The notes below the pieces were generated by a model. It searched no databases. It was not told the DNA's origin and was given only the letters and a program-made list of their open reading frames with translations. From assembly GCA_031266415.1 (NCBI GenBank), contig JAISBB010000005.1, positions 1 through 64,000 of the forward strand: 64,000 bases of DNA. The letters run 5' to 3'. Positions 35,748 to 47,191 of this stretch are shown here, piece after piece. Every line of letters begins with the position of its first letter. Positions within the stretch are counted from its first letter, which is position 1. Made by a program: the position numbers and the translations under genes. The stretch comes from Oscillospiraceae bacterium (GTDB lineage Bacteria; Bacillota; Clostridia; Oscillospirales; Ruminococcaceae).

Positions 35748-36734
35748 TTAAAGTAATGGATTAAGGTCCCAGCAAGCTATGTTCCCAGCATTAAATTCAT
35801 AGTAACCCTGTGCTGCAACCATTGCGGCATTGTCACCACAAAATTCAAACGCCGGGAAAAACGATTCAAATCCACAGCAATCAGCCCAGGCTGCAGCTTT
35901 CGTACGCAATTCACTGTTGGCACAAACTCCACCAGCCAAACAAAATCTGGCAGCATTTTTTTCTCGCATGGCAATTGATAGTTTTTCCAAAAGAACATCA
36001 ACAACAGCACCTTGAAAACTCGCGGCCATATCTGGGATATTTATTCCTACCTTTAATTGTTCACATTGAATTACATTTAGCGCCGCTGTTTTAAGTCCAG
36101 AGAAACTAAAATCCAAATCTGAACTCTTAACTTGGGGCCGTGGTAATTTATATCTCTTTCTGTTCCCCGTTTTAGCCAAAGCATCAATTGCTACTCCAGC
36201 AGGGTATTGTAATCCTAGTACTCGGCCCACTTTGTCAAGCACTTCACCAGCAGCATCATCCATTGTGCGCCCCATCACCTCATGTTGCACATAATCCACC
36301 ACATTAATTATTTGAGTATGGCCACCAGAAACAACTAAACATAAAAACGGCGGTTTTAAACCGCTGTGTGTAATGTAATTAGATGCAACATGACCTTTCA
36401 AATGATCAACGGCAACTAACGGTTTTTTCGCATAAAGCGCTAACCCTTTCGCAAAATTCACACCAACAAGTAACGAGCCAACAAGCCCTGGCTGTACAGT
36501 TACTGCCACAACATCTATTTCTTTAAGTGTTAAATTTGCCTGTGTTAAAGCATTTTTATAAACATCAACAATCTTTTCAACGTGACGGCGGGAAGCAAGT
36601 TCCGGAAAAACACCACCATATTTCTGGTGATCTATTATTTGAGAAAAAACAACGTTTGAAATCACTTTGCGGCCAACTTCAACAACTGCACAAGAAGTTT
36701 CATCGCAAGATGTTTCGAACCCTAACACTTTCAA
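35748..36734 (-). CDS. tsaD: tRNA N6-adenosine threonylcarbamoyltransferase TsaD
   Basis: TsaD transfers threonylcarbamoyl to A37 of ANN-decoding tRNAs. The 328-residue protein starts VLGFETSCDETS and has the iron-binding VDHLKGHVASN (near residue 108), the VSGGHTQI block, and SFSGLKTA with a late GGVCANSELR region. The TTG start overlaps the stop of the Nif3-like gene by four bases. Its partners tsaE and tsaB are 2-3 kb away on the other strand. Confidence 0.95.
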   Translation of the reverse strand: MKVLGFETSCDETSCAVVEVGRKVISNVVFSQIIDHQKYGGVFPELASRRHVEKIVDVYKNALTQANLTLKEIDVVAVTVQPGLVGSLLVGVNFAKGLALYAKKPLVAVDHLKGHVASNYITHSGLKPPFLCLVVSGGHTQIINVVDYVQHEVMGRTMDDAAGEVLDKVGRVLGLQYPAGVAIDALAKTGNRKRYKLPRPQVKSSDLDFSFSGLKTAALNVIQCEQLKVGINIPDMAASFQGAVVDVLLEKLSIAMREKNAARFCLAGGVCANSELRTKAAAWADCCGFESFFPAFEFCGDNAAMVAAQGYYEFNAGNIACWDLNPLL

Positions 36735-37846
36735 TTTCGTTCCAGTCCTTCAACACAAAAAAAACGCTCTAACGCCAAATCGCCAAACGCCCTTGTGCAT
36801 TTTATTTTTTTGTAATGCGCAACTATTTTTGCTTTAAGCCAATCTAACACTAAAACTTCTGTTGCAAAGTGGCCCGCATCAATTAACCCCAATCCTAAAC
36901 GCTCTGCTTCATACCAAACATTGTGCTTCACATCACCAGTTACTAACACGTCCGTACCAGCCGCAACAGCCGCACCTAAACAACTTGAACCTTGTCCACC
37001 ACAACAAGCAACACGCCGAATTTCTTGTTTTTTGGGGAAAAAATATCTGCAACCATCAACTTTCAATTTTTTAGTCACAAATTCCAAAAAATCTAAACTT
37101 GAAGCCGGGAAAGTAAGCTCGCCCCAAACTCCCATATTCAATTGTTCACCCAAGCCACGGTTCTCAAAAACATGAAATACTGGCTCCTCATATGGGTGAA
37201 CACTTTTTAATGCGGCAATTACCTTATCTAAATTTGACGATTTGCAGGCCATTTCTAATTTTACCTCTTTCACACACGTTTCTTCACCAGTTTCCCCAAC
37301 ATGTGGATTGGCACTGGCACCCGCAATAAATGTCCCCACTCCCTCGCAGGTAAAAGAGCAACTTTGGTAATTCCCAATCTCTCCTGCACCAGCCTGCACC
37401 ATCGCTTTTTTTAATTTCGGCAAAGATTCAATTGGGACAAAAACAACCACAATAAAACACGGTTTGCAACTCTTTATTTCTAATGGCACCTGGTTATTCA
37501 ATTCCAATGCATTGGCCAAGCACGAATTAACACCACCACGCGCAAGGTCAAGGTTTGTGTGCGCAGCAATTAAATTTATATCGTGCTTTATAAGATTCCA
37601 AACATAGTTGCTAGGAACAATTTTCTTAAGCGGCTGCCAAATTGGCGGGTGATGACAAATTATTAATGAAACACGCGAGGCAACAGCCTCTGCAATCACT
37701 GCCTTATTAACATCAAGCGCCAACAAAATTGAAGTTACATTACATTTCATATCGCCTATCAAAAGTCCAACATTATCAAAATCCAAAGCATTTTCAAAAG
37801 GCGCGATTGAATTCACAAAGTTATATATATCATTAACAGTGTGCAA
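36731..37846 (-). CDS. Nif3-like dinuclear metal-centre protein (YqfO type)
   Basis: A 371-residue member of the Nif3/YqfO family, annotated by some as GTP cyclohydrolase I type 2. Metal-binding blocks: ICHHPPIWQPLK (near residue 64), HTNLDLARGG (near 96) and, at the C-terminus, DAGHFATE. The central insertion (about 130-230; YQSCSFTCEGVGTF, HPYEEP) is the YqfO/CutA-like domain of the long form. The cellular role is unclear. TTG 37844-37846 follows GAGGTG by six bases; a GTG three codons earlier is in frame. Confidence 0.88.
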   Translation of the reverse strand: MHTVNDIYNFVNSIAPFENALDFDNVGLLIGDMKCNVTSILLALDVNKAVIAEAVASRVSLIICHHPPIWQPLKKIVPSNYVWNLIKHDINLIAAHTNLDLARGGVNSCLANALELNNQVPLEIKSCKPCFIVVVFVPIESLPKLKKAMVQAGAGEIGNYQSCSFTCEGVGTFIAGASANPHVGETGEETCVKEVKLEMACKSSNLDKVIAALKSVHPYEEPVFHVFENRGLGEQLNMGVWGELTFPASSLDFLEFVTKKLKVDGCRYFFPKKQEIRRVACCGGQGSSCLGAAVAAGTDVLVTGDVKHNVWYEAERLGLGLIDAGHFATEVLVLDWLKAKIVAHYKKIKCTRAFGDLALERFFCVEGLERN

Positions 37847-37870
37847 AAAAAACACCTCATCGCATATGTT

Positions 37871-38335
37871 TCAATCCGCCTTATTTTTACGTTCTTTTCT
37901 GTTTCCCAACAACATAAAAAATATAAGAAAGAAACAACCCAAACATACGCAAACATCCGCCAGATTAAACGCCGCAAATTTAAAAAACTTCACGTTTATA
38001 TAGTCAATAACTCCACCTCTAAAAATACGGTCCAAAAGATTGCTAACCCCACCACCAATAATCATAAATATACAAATTTGTTGCCGTTTTGGCACATTAT
38101 GCATAGATTTTGATATATAAAATACAGCAATCAAAACAACCGCCACAATACCAATTACCAAAAATCGGTGGCCTCTTAAAAGTCCAAACGCCATCCCATC
38201 ATTTCGCAGAACCGTGAATTCTATAATTCCAGGAATTTTCAAAATTGGCATCATATTGTAAAACCCTACTGCAATTTGCTTCATAAATTGATCTATTATT
38301 AAGACCGTCATCATAGAAAGTATTTCTGTAACCAA
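37871..38335 (-). CDS. lspA: Lipoprotein signal peptidase (signal peptidase II)
   Basis: LspA removes signal peptides of lipoproteins such as OppA. The motifs are IIDQFMKQIAV near the N-terminus, TVLRNDGMAFGLL, the catalytic Asp in GVSNLLDRIFRGGVIDYI and the second Asp in FNLADVCVCLG. I place the start at TTG 38333-38335 (154 residues) because GGGAGG lies 10 bases upstream; the frame runs further back into divIVA, but that would give an abnormally long, hydrophilic N-terminus. Confidence 0.92.
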   Translation of the reverse strand: MVTEILSMMTVLIIDQFMKQIAVGFYNMMPILKIPGIIEFTVLRNDGMAFGLLRGHRFLVIGIVAVVLIAVFYISKSMHNVPKRQQICIFMIIGGGVSNLLDRIFRGGVIDYINVKFFKFAAFNLADVCVCLGCFFLIFFMLLGNRKERKNKAD

Positions 38336-38357
38336 ATTTGACAATCCTCCCTGAGAA

Positions 38358-39119
38358 TTAACGTTTCGAAAAAATTCCTTTTTTCGCCGATTGCTTATCG
38401 TTTTCAGTTGATAAGCGATGATTTTCCCCAAATTTTAAAATCCCAAATTTAGAAACAAGATCCCCGTTTTTATTTGTTCCAACTTCAATAACCCGCGTTT
38501 CCATAATTCCATCACTACCGCCACTGTCAGTACAAAACGCCATCTGTTTTGTAACGGGTTCATCGCGATCTGGCTGCGCCATTTGCTCAAATTCATTAAT
38601 TATACTTTCAGCATCGCATTTTGAAAGTTTTTCAATTGGCTCAACATCTGGCAATTCTAAACTCGAACTCGGCAATTTGTCAAGCAACTCTAAATGAGTT
38701 TTGTAAAGAGTTGCCATTTCATTTTTAAAATTACCAACTTCTTTGCGCAATCTTTGCAGTGTGTTTTGTTCCTTTGCTATTTGGCTTCGCGCATTTACAA
38801 CAGCACTTTCAGCCTTAATATGCGCTTCTTTAATAGCGACATTTGCTTGTTCTTTCGCTTTCGATATAATACTGTCTCCTAATTTTTTTGCTTCAAACAA
38901 AACACCACGCAAACTATTTTCATCGTTCCGATACTCTTCTATTTTATCCGCTAATACACCTATCTTCTGCTCTAAAATTTCTTTTTCTTCACAAAGCCGC
39001 CGATACTCATCTGTCAACATCGCAAAAAATGCATCCACGTCTTCCATACTATACCCCAACCCGAACATTGCCTTGCGAAATTTTTTGTTTAATATTTCTG
39101 AAGATGAAGACCGCAACAC
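38358..39119 (-). CDS. divIVA: DivIVA-family cell division/polarity protein
   Basis: The N-terminus ILNKKFRKAMFGLGYSMEDVDAFF is the DivIVA membrane-binding domain, and a long coiled coil follows (about residues 33-150; heptad-like with Glu/Lys). The C-terminal 90 residues are low-complexity and probably disordered. DivIVA proteins sense curved membrane at poles and septa. At 253 residues it is longer than Bacillus DivIVA. It lies with sepF and lspA, the common order in Firmicutes. Confidence 0.9.
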   Translation of the reverse strand: MLRSSSSEILNKKFRKAMFGLGYSMEDVDAFFAMLTDEYRRLCEEKEILEQKIGVLADKIEEYRNDENSLRGVLFEAKKLGDSIISKAKEQANVAIKEAHIKAESAVVNARSQIAKEQNTLQRLRKEVGNFKNEMATLYKTHLELLDKLPSSSLELPDVEPIEKLSKCDAESIINEFEQMAQPDRDEPVTKQMAFCTDSGGSDGIMETRVIEVGTNKNGDLVSKFGILKFGENHRLSTENDKQSAKKGIFSKR

Positions 39120-39160
39120 TTAAAAAACCTCCTTAACTTCAATTTAAAAACAACATGAAT

Positions 39161-39583
39161 TTATCCAAAAAAACCTTCTGTTCCTTCGATTTCATCTAAT
39201 AAATTCCCCATAATATCTACATTATATGGAGTTATTATGTATGTGCTATTCGCTACTCTCTTAATTTGACCATCGTTAGCATAGGCAACACCACTTAAAA
39301 AATCCAATAATCTTCTTGAAATTTCTTTGCTTGTTGATTCTAGATTTAATACCACAGTGTGCTTAGAATTAAGGCTATTTGCTATTTCACCAGCATCTTC
39401 ATATTTTTCTGGTTTTACTAAAACGACTTGTAATTGAGTTGTTGTGTTTACACTCAAAACTTTTTTAGCATCTGATTTATTATATTTTTCACGTTCATTT
39501 TTATTAATAAAGCCTATATCTTCATTATCATAGTCTTCCGAATCAAGTCCCATTAAGCCTTTCAACTTTTCCACAAAGCTCAC
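39161..39583 (-). CDS. sepF: Cell division protein SepF
   Basis: SepF anchors FtsZ to the membrane and shapes the septum. The chosen start gives MSFVEKLKGLMGLDSEDY, the amphipathic membrane-binding helix followed by an acidic linker. The globular core (about residues 60-135) has VNTTTQLQVVLVKPEKYEDA and RRLLDFLSGVAYANDG. GTG 39581-39583 follows GGAGG; the open frame extends 33 codons upstream but would bury the membrane helix. 140 residues is the usual size. Confidence 0.93.
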   Translation of the reverse strand: MSFVEKLKGLMGLDSEDYDNEDIGFINKNEREKYNKSDAKKVLSVNTTTQLQVVLVKPEKYEDAGEIANSLNSKHTVVLNLESTSKEISRRLLDFLSGVAYANDGQIKRVANSTYIITPYNVDIMGNLLDEIEGTEGFFG

Positions 39584-39702
39584 AGTTCCCGCCTCCTTTT
39601 GAAAAATTATTTCGGCTTCCTTTATTATCCTCTTTTTGCTTAAAAATGTCAACATACACACTGATTTTCGCATCTTTTGCAATCACAAAAAACAAACTGC
39701 CA

Positions 39703-41514
39703 TTATTCGTCAAGTTTTAAAACTGACATAAATGCCTGCTGCGAAACTTCCACACTACCAAGGCGTCTTAAGCGTTTCTTCCCATCCTTTTGCTTTTCTA
39801 ATAATTTCTTTTTCCTAGAAATATCTCCACCATAACACTTCGCCAATACATCTTTTCTTAGCGCTTTTATTGTTTCACGTGCAATAATCTTTCCACCAAT
39901 TGCAGCTTGAATCGGAATCTCAAACATCTGCCTTGGGATATGTTCTTTCAGTTTTTCTACCATTTTTCTTCCGCGAGTAGCTGCTCTTTTTGCATGCACA
40001 ACAAACGAAAGTGCATCAACAACTTCGCCACTCAACAAAATATCTAGTTTGGCCAACTTAGAGGGCATATACCCTGCAGGCTCGTAATCAAGTGATGCAT
40101 AACCTTTTGTTCTAGACTTAAGAACATCAAAAAAATCATAAATTACTTCATTAAGCGGCAAAATATATTTTAGTTCTACACGGCTTGCGTCTGTGTAAGC
40201 CGTATTTTGAAAAACTCCTCTTCGTTCCTGGCATAAATCCATAATATTCCCCATAAACTGGGAAGGAGTAAGAATTGTTGCCTTTATCACCGGTTCAAAT
40301 TCTTCTGCTATAGTACTAGGATTGGGGTAATTTGCGGGGTTGTCGATATATGTTTCTTCCCCATTTTTAAGCACAAGTTTATATACCACACTTGGTGCTG
40401 TTGTAATTAGGTCCAGATCATATTCTCGCTCTAATCGCTCTTGAATTATTTCCATGTGAAGTAAGCCTAAAAACCCACACCTAAACCCAAAGCCAAGTGC
40501 ATTTGAAGTTTCTGGCAAAAAACTTAAAGAAGCGTCGTTTAATTGCAATTTTTCCAGTGATTCTTTTAAATCAATATATTTAGAACCTTCAACAGAATAA
40601 ACACCGCAAAATACCATCGGAACCGCTTTTCTATAACCAGGCAACGGCTCAAAAGCTTCATTTTCAGCAGTTGTTATGGTATCGCCCACCCTTGAATCTT
40701 TAACATTTTTAATCCCCGCTGCTATGTACCCTACTTGCCCCGCCAAAAGGATATCTGTTTGCTTTAATTTTGTAGGCATCATAATTCCTACTTCTGTAAC
40801 ACTAAATTTTGCACTTGTAGCCATCATTTTTATTTCCATTCCAACTTTAATAAATCCGTCTACCAACCGCACATAAACAATCACTCCCTTATAAACATCA
40901 TAAACGGAATCGAAAATTAAAGCCTTAAGTGGTGCGGTTGCATCACCTAACGGAGGCGGAATTCGTGCCACAATTTGTTGCAAAACTTCCTCAATATTTA
41001 AACCAGATTTCGCGGAAATTCTTGGTGCATTTTCTGCCGGGATAAGTAACACGTCTTCTATTTCTTTACAAATTCGCTCTGGGTCTGAAGAGTCGAGATC
41101 TATCTTGTTTAACACGGGAATAATTTCAAGATTATTGTCAAGCGCTAAGTGCGTGTTAGCCAACGTTTGCGCTTGGATCCCTTGTGAAGCATCAACAATT
41201 AAAATAGCACCTTCACACGCCATTAATGCTCTAGAGACCTCGTAATTAAAATCCACGTGACCTGGTGTATCAATTAAATTAAACGTATATTGCAATCCAT
41301 CATCAGCCAAATAATTCAAACTAACAGCACGCGCTTTAATTGTTATCCCACGCTCTTTTTCCAATTCCATATTATCAAGGATTTGCGATTCCATTTCACG
41401 AGCAGAAACAGCAGCTGTTTTTTCTAAAATTCTATCTGCCAACGTTGATTTTCCGTGATCTATATGTGCAATTATAGAGAAATTTCTGATTTTTTCTTTT
41501 GAATAACTATCCAC
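39703..41514 (-). CDS. lepA: Elongation factor 4 (LepA)
   Basis: LepA is a ribosomal GTPase affecting translation initiation and back-translocation. It has G1 [16 protein letters not shown]3 DTPGHVDF, G4 NKIDL, domain V with the [16 protein letters not shown] motif and the basic C-terminal domain specific to LepA ([19 protein letters not shown]). 603 residues is standard. It starts 35 bases after pyrG and belongs to the long minus-strand run from rpoB. Confidence 0.97.
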   Translation of the reverse strand: MDSYSKEKIRNFSIIAHIDHGKSTLADRILEKTAAVSAREMESQILDNMELEKERGITIKARAVSLNYLADDGLQYTFNLIDTPGHVDFNYEVSRALMACEGAILIVDASQGIQAQTLANTHLALDNNLEIIPVLNKIDLDSSDPERICKEIEDVLLIPAENAPRISAKSGLNIEEVLQQIVARIPPPLGDATAPLKALIFDSVYDVYKGVIVYVRLVDGFIKVGMEIKMMATSAKFSVTEVGIMMPTKLKQTDILLAGQVGYIAAGIKNVKDSRVGDTITTAENEAFEPLPGYRKAVPMVFCGVYSVEGSKYIDLKESLEKLQLNDASLSFLPETSNALGFGFRCGFLGLLHMEIIQERLEREYDLDLITTAPSVVYKLVLKNGEETYIDNPANYPNPSTIAEEFEPVIKATILTPSQFMGNIMDLCQERRGVFQNTAYTDASRVELKYILPLNEVIYDFFDVLKSRTKGYASLDYEPAGYMPSKLAKLDILLSGEVVDALSFVVHAKRAATRGRKMVEKLKEHIPRQMFEIPIQAAIGGKIIARETIKALRKDVLAKCYGGDISRKKKLLEKQKDGKKRLRRLGSVEVSQQAFMSVLKLDE

Positions 41515-41548
41515 AAATACACCTTCTTCGCTTTCCTCAACACAATTT

Positions 41549-43976
<2,428 letters not shown>

Positions 43977-43980
<4 letters not shown>

Positions 43981-44597
43981 AGCGCTCCTGCTTGCTGCAT
44001 TTTCTTAACAAACCTTCTTAACGCTTGCCCTCGTGGCCCTATCATACTTTTCTCACTTGATGTCATTTGCGCAACTGTTTGCTTATTCACTAAAAAAATA
44101 GAGTCATATCCAAATCCGTTTTGCCCCAATTGCGAAAATGCTATCATTCCCTCACACCTACTCGAAATAAATTGTACTCCCGTTGCTTGCTTAGCTTGTT
44201 CAAAATCCAAAATAGCTGCTGAGCTTTCAACAAAACATAAACAACATTCAAATCTTGCTGTCCTTTTCTCTGGTGGAACATCTTTTAATAACTCCAATAT
44301 TAAGTTTAATCTACGCTCCTTTGAAAGATTATTGCAAAATCTAGCTGAAAAAACACCAGGAGCACCATTCAACGCATCAATGCACAGCCCTGAATCATCT
44401 GCTAAAGCTGCCTTCCCTGATTTTTTAGCAACAAAAGAAGCTTTAATAAACGCATTTTCTTCAAAAGTACTACCGGTTTCTTCAACTTGAATAAGGAAAT
44501 CTGGGACAATAAGTTTAATTCCAACTGGATTCAAAACTTCTTCGAATTCAGATATTTTCCCTTCGTTACTTGTTGCCATTACTAATTCCAAAAGCAT
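43977..44597 (-). CDS. rdgB: XTP/dITP diphosphatase (RdgB/HAM1 family)
   Basis: It removes non-canonical purine triphosphates. The N-terminal MATSNEGKISEF motif, the LADDSGLCIDAL block with GAPGVFSARF and the C-terminal FGYDSIF and SEKSMIGPRGQALR all match the family. About 206 residues. Two ATG codons stand in a row; I take the second (44595-44597) because AGAGG is six bases upstream. The longer frame upstream lies inside ftsY. The gene overlaps ftsY by 32 bases. Confidence 0.93.
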
Positions 44598-45525
44598 CAT
44601 CTTCCTCTGTCTGCAATAACGCATTAGCAAACTTTTGTGAATCAAATTTAAATAAATCCGCAATTCCTTCTCCTAAACCAACATACTCTATTGGGACTTC
44701 AAGCTCTGAGCAAATTCTTAGCACAACACCACCCTTTGAAGTCCCATCTAATTTTGTCAAAATAATTCCGGTTACGTTGGTCATCTCTTTAAATTTTTTT
44801 GCCTGCGAAATCGCATTTTGTCCAGTTGTGGCATCTAAAACTAAATAAATCTTTTTAATTGCACCTAAACAGTTTCGTTCAACTATTTTCCCTATCTTCT
44901 GCAATTCCATCATCAAATTTTTTTTATTGTGTAATCTTCCCGCAGTATCACAAATTAAAATATTTGCCTTTCTGCTTTTTAAAACTTCAATTGCGTCAAA
45001 AATAACGGCGCCTGGGTCATTTGTTCCTTCATTTTTCACCAACACAACACCAGCGCACTCTGCCCAAATTTGCAGCTGGCTAATTGCCGCATCTCTAAAT
45101 GTATCTGCAGCGGCAATTACTACATTCTTTCCTTGATTCCTAAAATTATACGCAAGCTTTCCGACAGTTGTTGTTTTGCCAACTCCATTCACACCCACAA
45201 CAATAATAATTTCTTGAAATGAATTCAATGGATTTAAACCCTGCTCTTTTTTCTCATTTGAAGCCAGCAATTGACTAACAATTGAAATAAACTCACTTTT
45301 AAATTGTTTCGGCGTAGTTAGCCCCGATTTTTTAACCACTTTGCGCAAGCGCTCACAAATTTCTGTGGAGGTTTGCACACCAACATCGCCCAAAATAAGA
45401 GCTTCTTCTAATTTCTCAAAAAACTCCTCATCTATTTGCTCTGAATTAAAAATCACGTTAACGCGCTTAACCACACCATCTCGCGTTTTCTTTAAGCCCA
45501 CCTTTAATTTTTCAAAAAAACTCAA
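44566..45525 (-). CDS. ftsY: Signal recognition particle receptor FtsY
   Basis: FtsY is the SRP receptor GTPase for membrane protein targeting. It has the N domain (about 1-95) and the G domain with GVNGVGKTTTVGKLA (near residue 112), DTAGRLHNK, TKLDGTSKGG and the C-terminal GLGEGIADL. 319 residues; there is almost no acidic A domain, as in many Gram-positives. The gene follows rnc directly, an order known in Firmicutes (rnc-smc-ftsY), but smc is missing here. Confidence 0.96.
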   Translation of the reverse strand: MSFFEKLKVGLKKTRDGVVKRVNVIFNSEQIDEEFFEKLEEALILGDVGVQTSTEICERLRKVVKKSGLTTPKQFKSEFISIVSQLLASNEKKEQGLNPLNSFQEIIIVVGVNGVGKTTTVGKLAYNFRNQGKNVVIAAADTFRDAAISQLQIWAECAGVVLVKNEGTNDPGAVIFDAIEVLKSRKANILICDTAGRLHNKKNLMMELQKIGKIVERNCLGAIKKIYLVLDATTGQNAISQAKKFKEMTNVTGIILTKLDGTSKGGVVLRICSELEVPIEYVGLGEGIADLFKFDSQKFANALLQTEEDDAFGISNGNK

Positions 45526-46218
45526 TCATTTCACATCCCTGATGGATTCTCGAAAAATACCCAGCAGTTTCAGCACTTCTTTAGCCGCTTGTTGCTCGGC
45601 TTCTTTCTTGCTGCTTGCTGTTCCCGTTCCTAAAATTTCTCTCTCCGAACCCAGATAAACTCCCACCGTAAAAACTTTTTCGTGCGCCGGCCCCACTTCA
45701 TTCATCAAAACATAGCTTAGCTTTTCTTTGGTGTTTTGTTGCACAATCTCTTGCAAAAATGTTTTATAATCCTTAAATTCCATTTGATATTCTTTGCTTA
45801 ACATTGGCTTCACAAATTCCAAAATAAAACTTCGTACTTTTTTCAACCCTGCATCAAGGTAAATTGCAGCAACAAGCGCTTCAAAAGCATCTGCTAACAC
45901 AGAAGGTGTTTTCGCTAAATCGCGTTTCCTCACTTTCAATAATTTAAACAATTCAAGCTGCTCTGCAAATCCACAAAGTGATTTTTCACAAACCAATATT
46001 GAACGCAACCTTGAAAGCTCTCCTTCGTCAAACTTTGGGTAGTTAACAAACAAATAATCAGCAACTACCATTGAAAGAATTGCATCACCCAAAAACTCCA
46101 AGCGCTCATTATCTGCAACTTTCTTCGCCTTGCAATGTGCATAAGAGGAATGGGTTAATGCCGTTTCTAAATATTCTTGATTATTAAATTTATAATTTAA
46201 TTTTTTCTCAAAACTCAT
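45526..46218 (-). CDS. rnc: Ribonuclease III
   Basis: RNase III cuts double-stranded RNA, including rRNA precursors. The catalytic signature NERLEFLGDAILSMV lies near residue 39, and a second acidic block (LADAFEALVAAIYLD) near 108; a double-stranded RNA-binding domain covers about 155-225. 230 residues. The ATG follows GGAG with six bases. It overlaps plsX by 11 bases; plsX-rnc proximity is common in Firmicutes. Confidence 0.96.
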   Translation of the reverse strand: MSFEKKLNYKFNNQEYLETALTHSSYAHCKAKKVADNERLEFLGDAILSMVVADYLFVNYPKFDEGELSRLRSILVCEKSLCGFAEQLELFKLLKVRKRDLAKTPSVLADAFEALVAAIYLDAGLKKVRSFILEFVKPMLSKEYQMEFKDYKTFLQEIVQQNTKEKLSYVLMNEVGPAHEKVFTVGVYLGSEREILGTGTASSKKEAEQQAAKEVLKLLGIFRESIRDVK

Positions 46219-47191
46219 TTTTTGCTCCGTTTGCTTTGTTTTTCATTTCCAAGCCCTGCATTATCGTATTTTTTACCACATGTGCATTGGCTCCTCCGTG
46301 CACTTTCAACACTAACTTATTAAGACCAACAAGCGGTGCCCCGCCAAAATTGGAAGGATCTAGTCGCTTTTTTAACATTTTTAAATCACTGCGCAACCTT
46401 AGTGCTGCCAACTTATTAAAAATATTTGCCGAAAAAATTCCACTTAATTCACTCAACATAAATGTAGAAACTGCTTCCATTGACTTTAAAAAAATGTTGC
46501 CACTGAATCCATCTGTAACTAAAACGTCACAATCACCAGAAATAGCACCATTGGGTTCAACATTCCCAATAAAATTGATCTCTGGTGAATCTTTTAACAA
46601 ATCAAATGTATTTTGTTGCAGTTTGTTGCCTTTAATCGACTCCACTCCTATGTTTAGCAACCCCACGCGTGGCTTTTGGGAACTACAAAATGTAGCTAAT
46701 TCGCAGCCCAATTTCGCAAAAAACTTTAACGTTTCAGGCTTGCAGTCACAATTTGCACCAGAATCAATTAGCATAAAGCACCCAGTTAAAGAAGGTAAAA
46801 ATGTTGCAAGAGCTGGCCGTTTAATTTCTGGGTTTCTGCCGATAATTAAACTGCCGCCAACAACCAAAGCCCCTGTACTCCCAGCACTAACAAAAAAATC
46901 TCCCTGGTCTTCTTTTAAAAGTCGCAAACCAACAGCCATGCTACAATTTGAATGTTTTGTTCTAATTTCTGTGGGTGGATCCTCAACAGAGATTACACTC
47001 TCGGCGGAAACAATTTCTATTCCATCTAGTGAAATATTATTGTCATGCGCCACGTCCTTTATTATTTTTGTATCCCCAACACAAATAATCTCTGCACCAG
47101 ATTCACGCCTCGCACTGGCACATCCTTCCAAAATCGAAATTGGAGCACCATCACCACCAAATCCATCAACAATAGCCTTAATAGCTCTCAA
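46208..47191 (-). CDS. plsX: Phosphate acyltransferase PlsX
   Basis: PlsX makes acyl-phosphate from acyl-ACP, the substrate of PlsY (18955-19572). It has [11 protein letters not shown] at the N-terminus, where most homologues read [32 protein letters not shown] near residue 88 and [13 protein letters not shown] near 143, then VTDGFSGN. 327 residues. The TTG start with GGGAGAGAG lies inside the end of rpoC (14-base overlap), so its translation is tied to rpoC. Confidence 0.94.
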   Translation of the reverse strand: MRAIKAIVDGFGGDGAPISILEGCASARRESGAEIICVGDTKIIKDVAHDNNISLDGIEIVSAESVISVEDPPTEIRTKHSNCSMAVGLRLLKEDQGDFFVSAGSTGALVVGGSLIIGRNPEIKRPALATFLPSLTGCFMLIDSGANCDCKPETLKFFAKLGCELATFCSSQKPRVGLLNIGVESIKGNKLQQNTFDLLKDSPEINFIGNVEPNGAISGDCDVLVTDGFSGNIFLKSMEAVSTFMLSELSGIFSANIFNKLAALRLRSDLKMLKKRLDPSNFGGAPLVGLNKLVLKVHGGANAHVVKNTIMQGLEMKNKANGAKNEF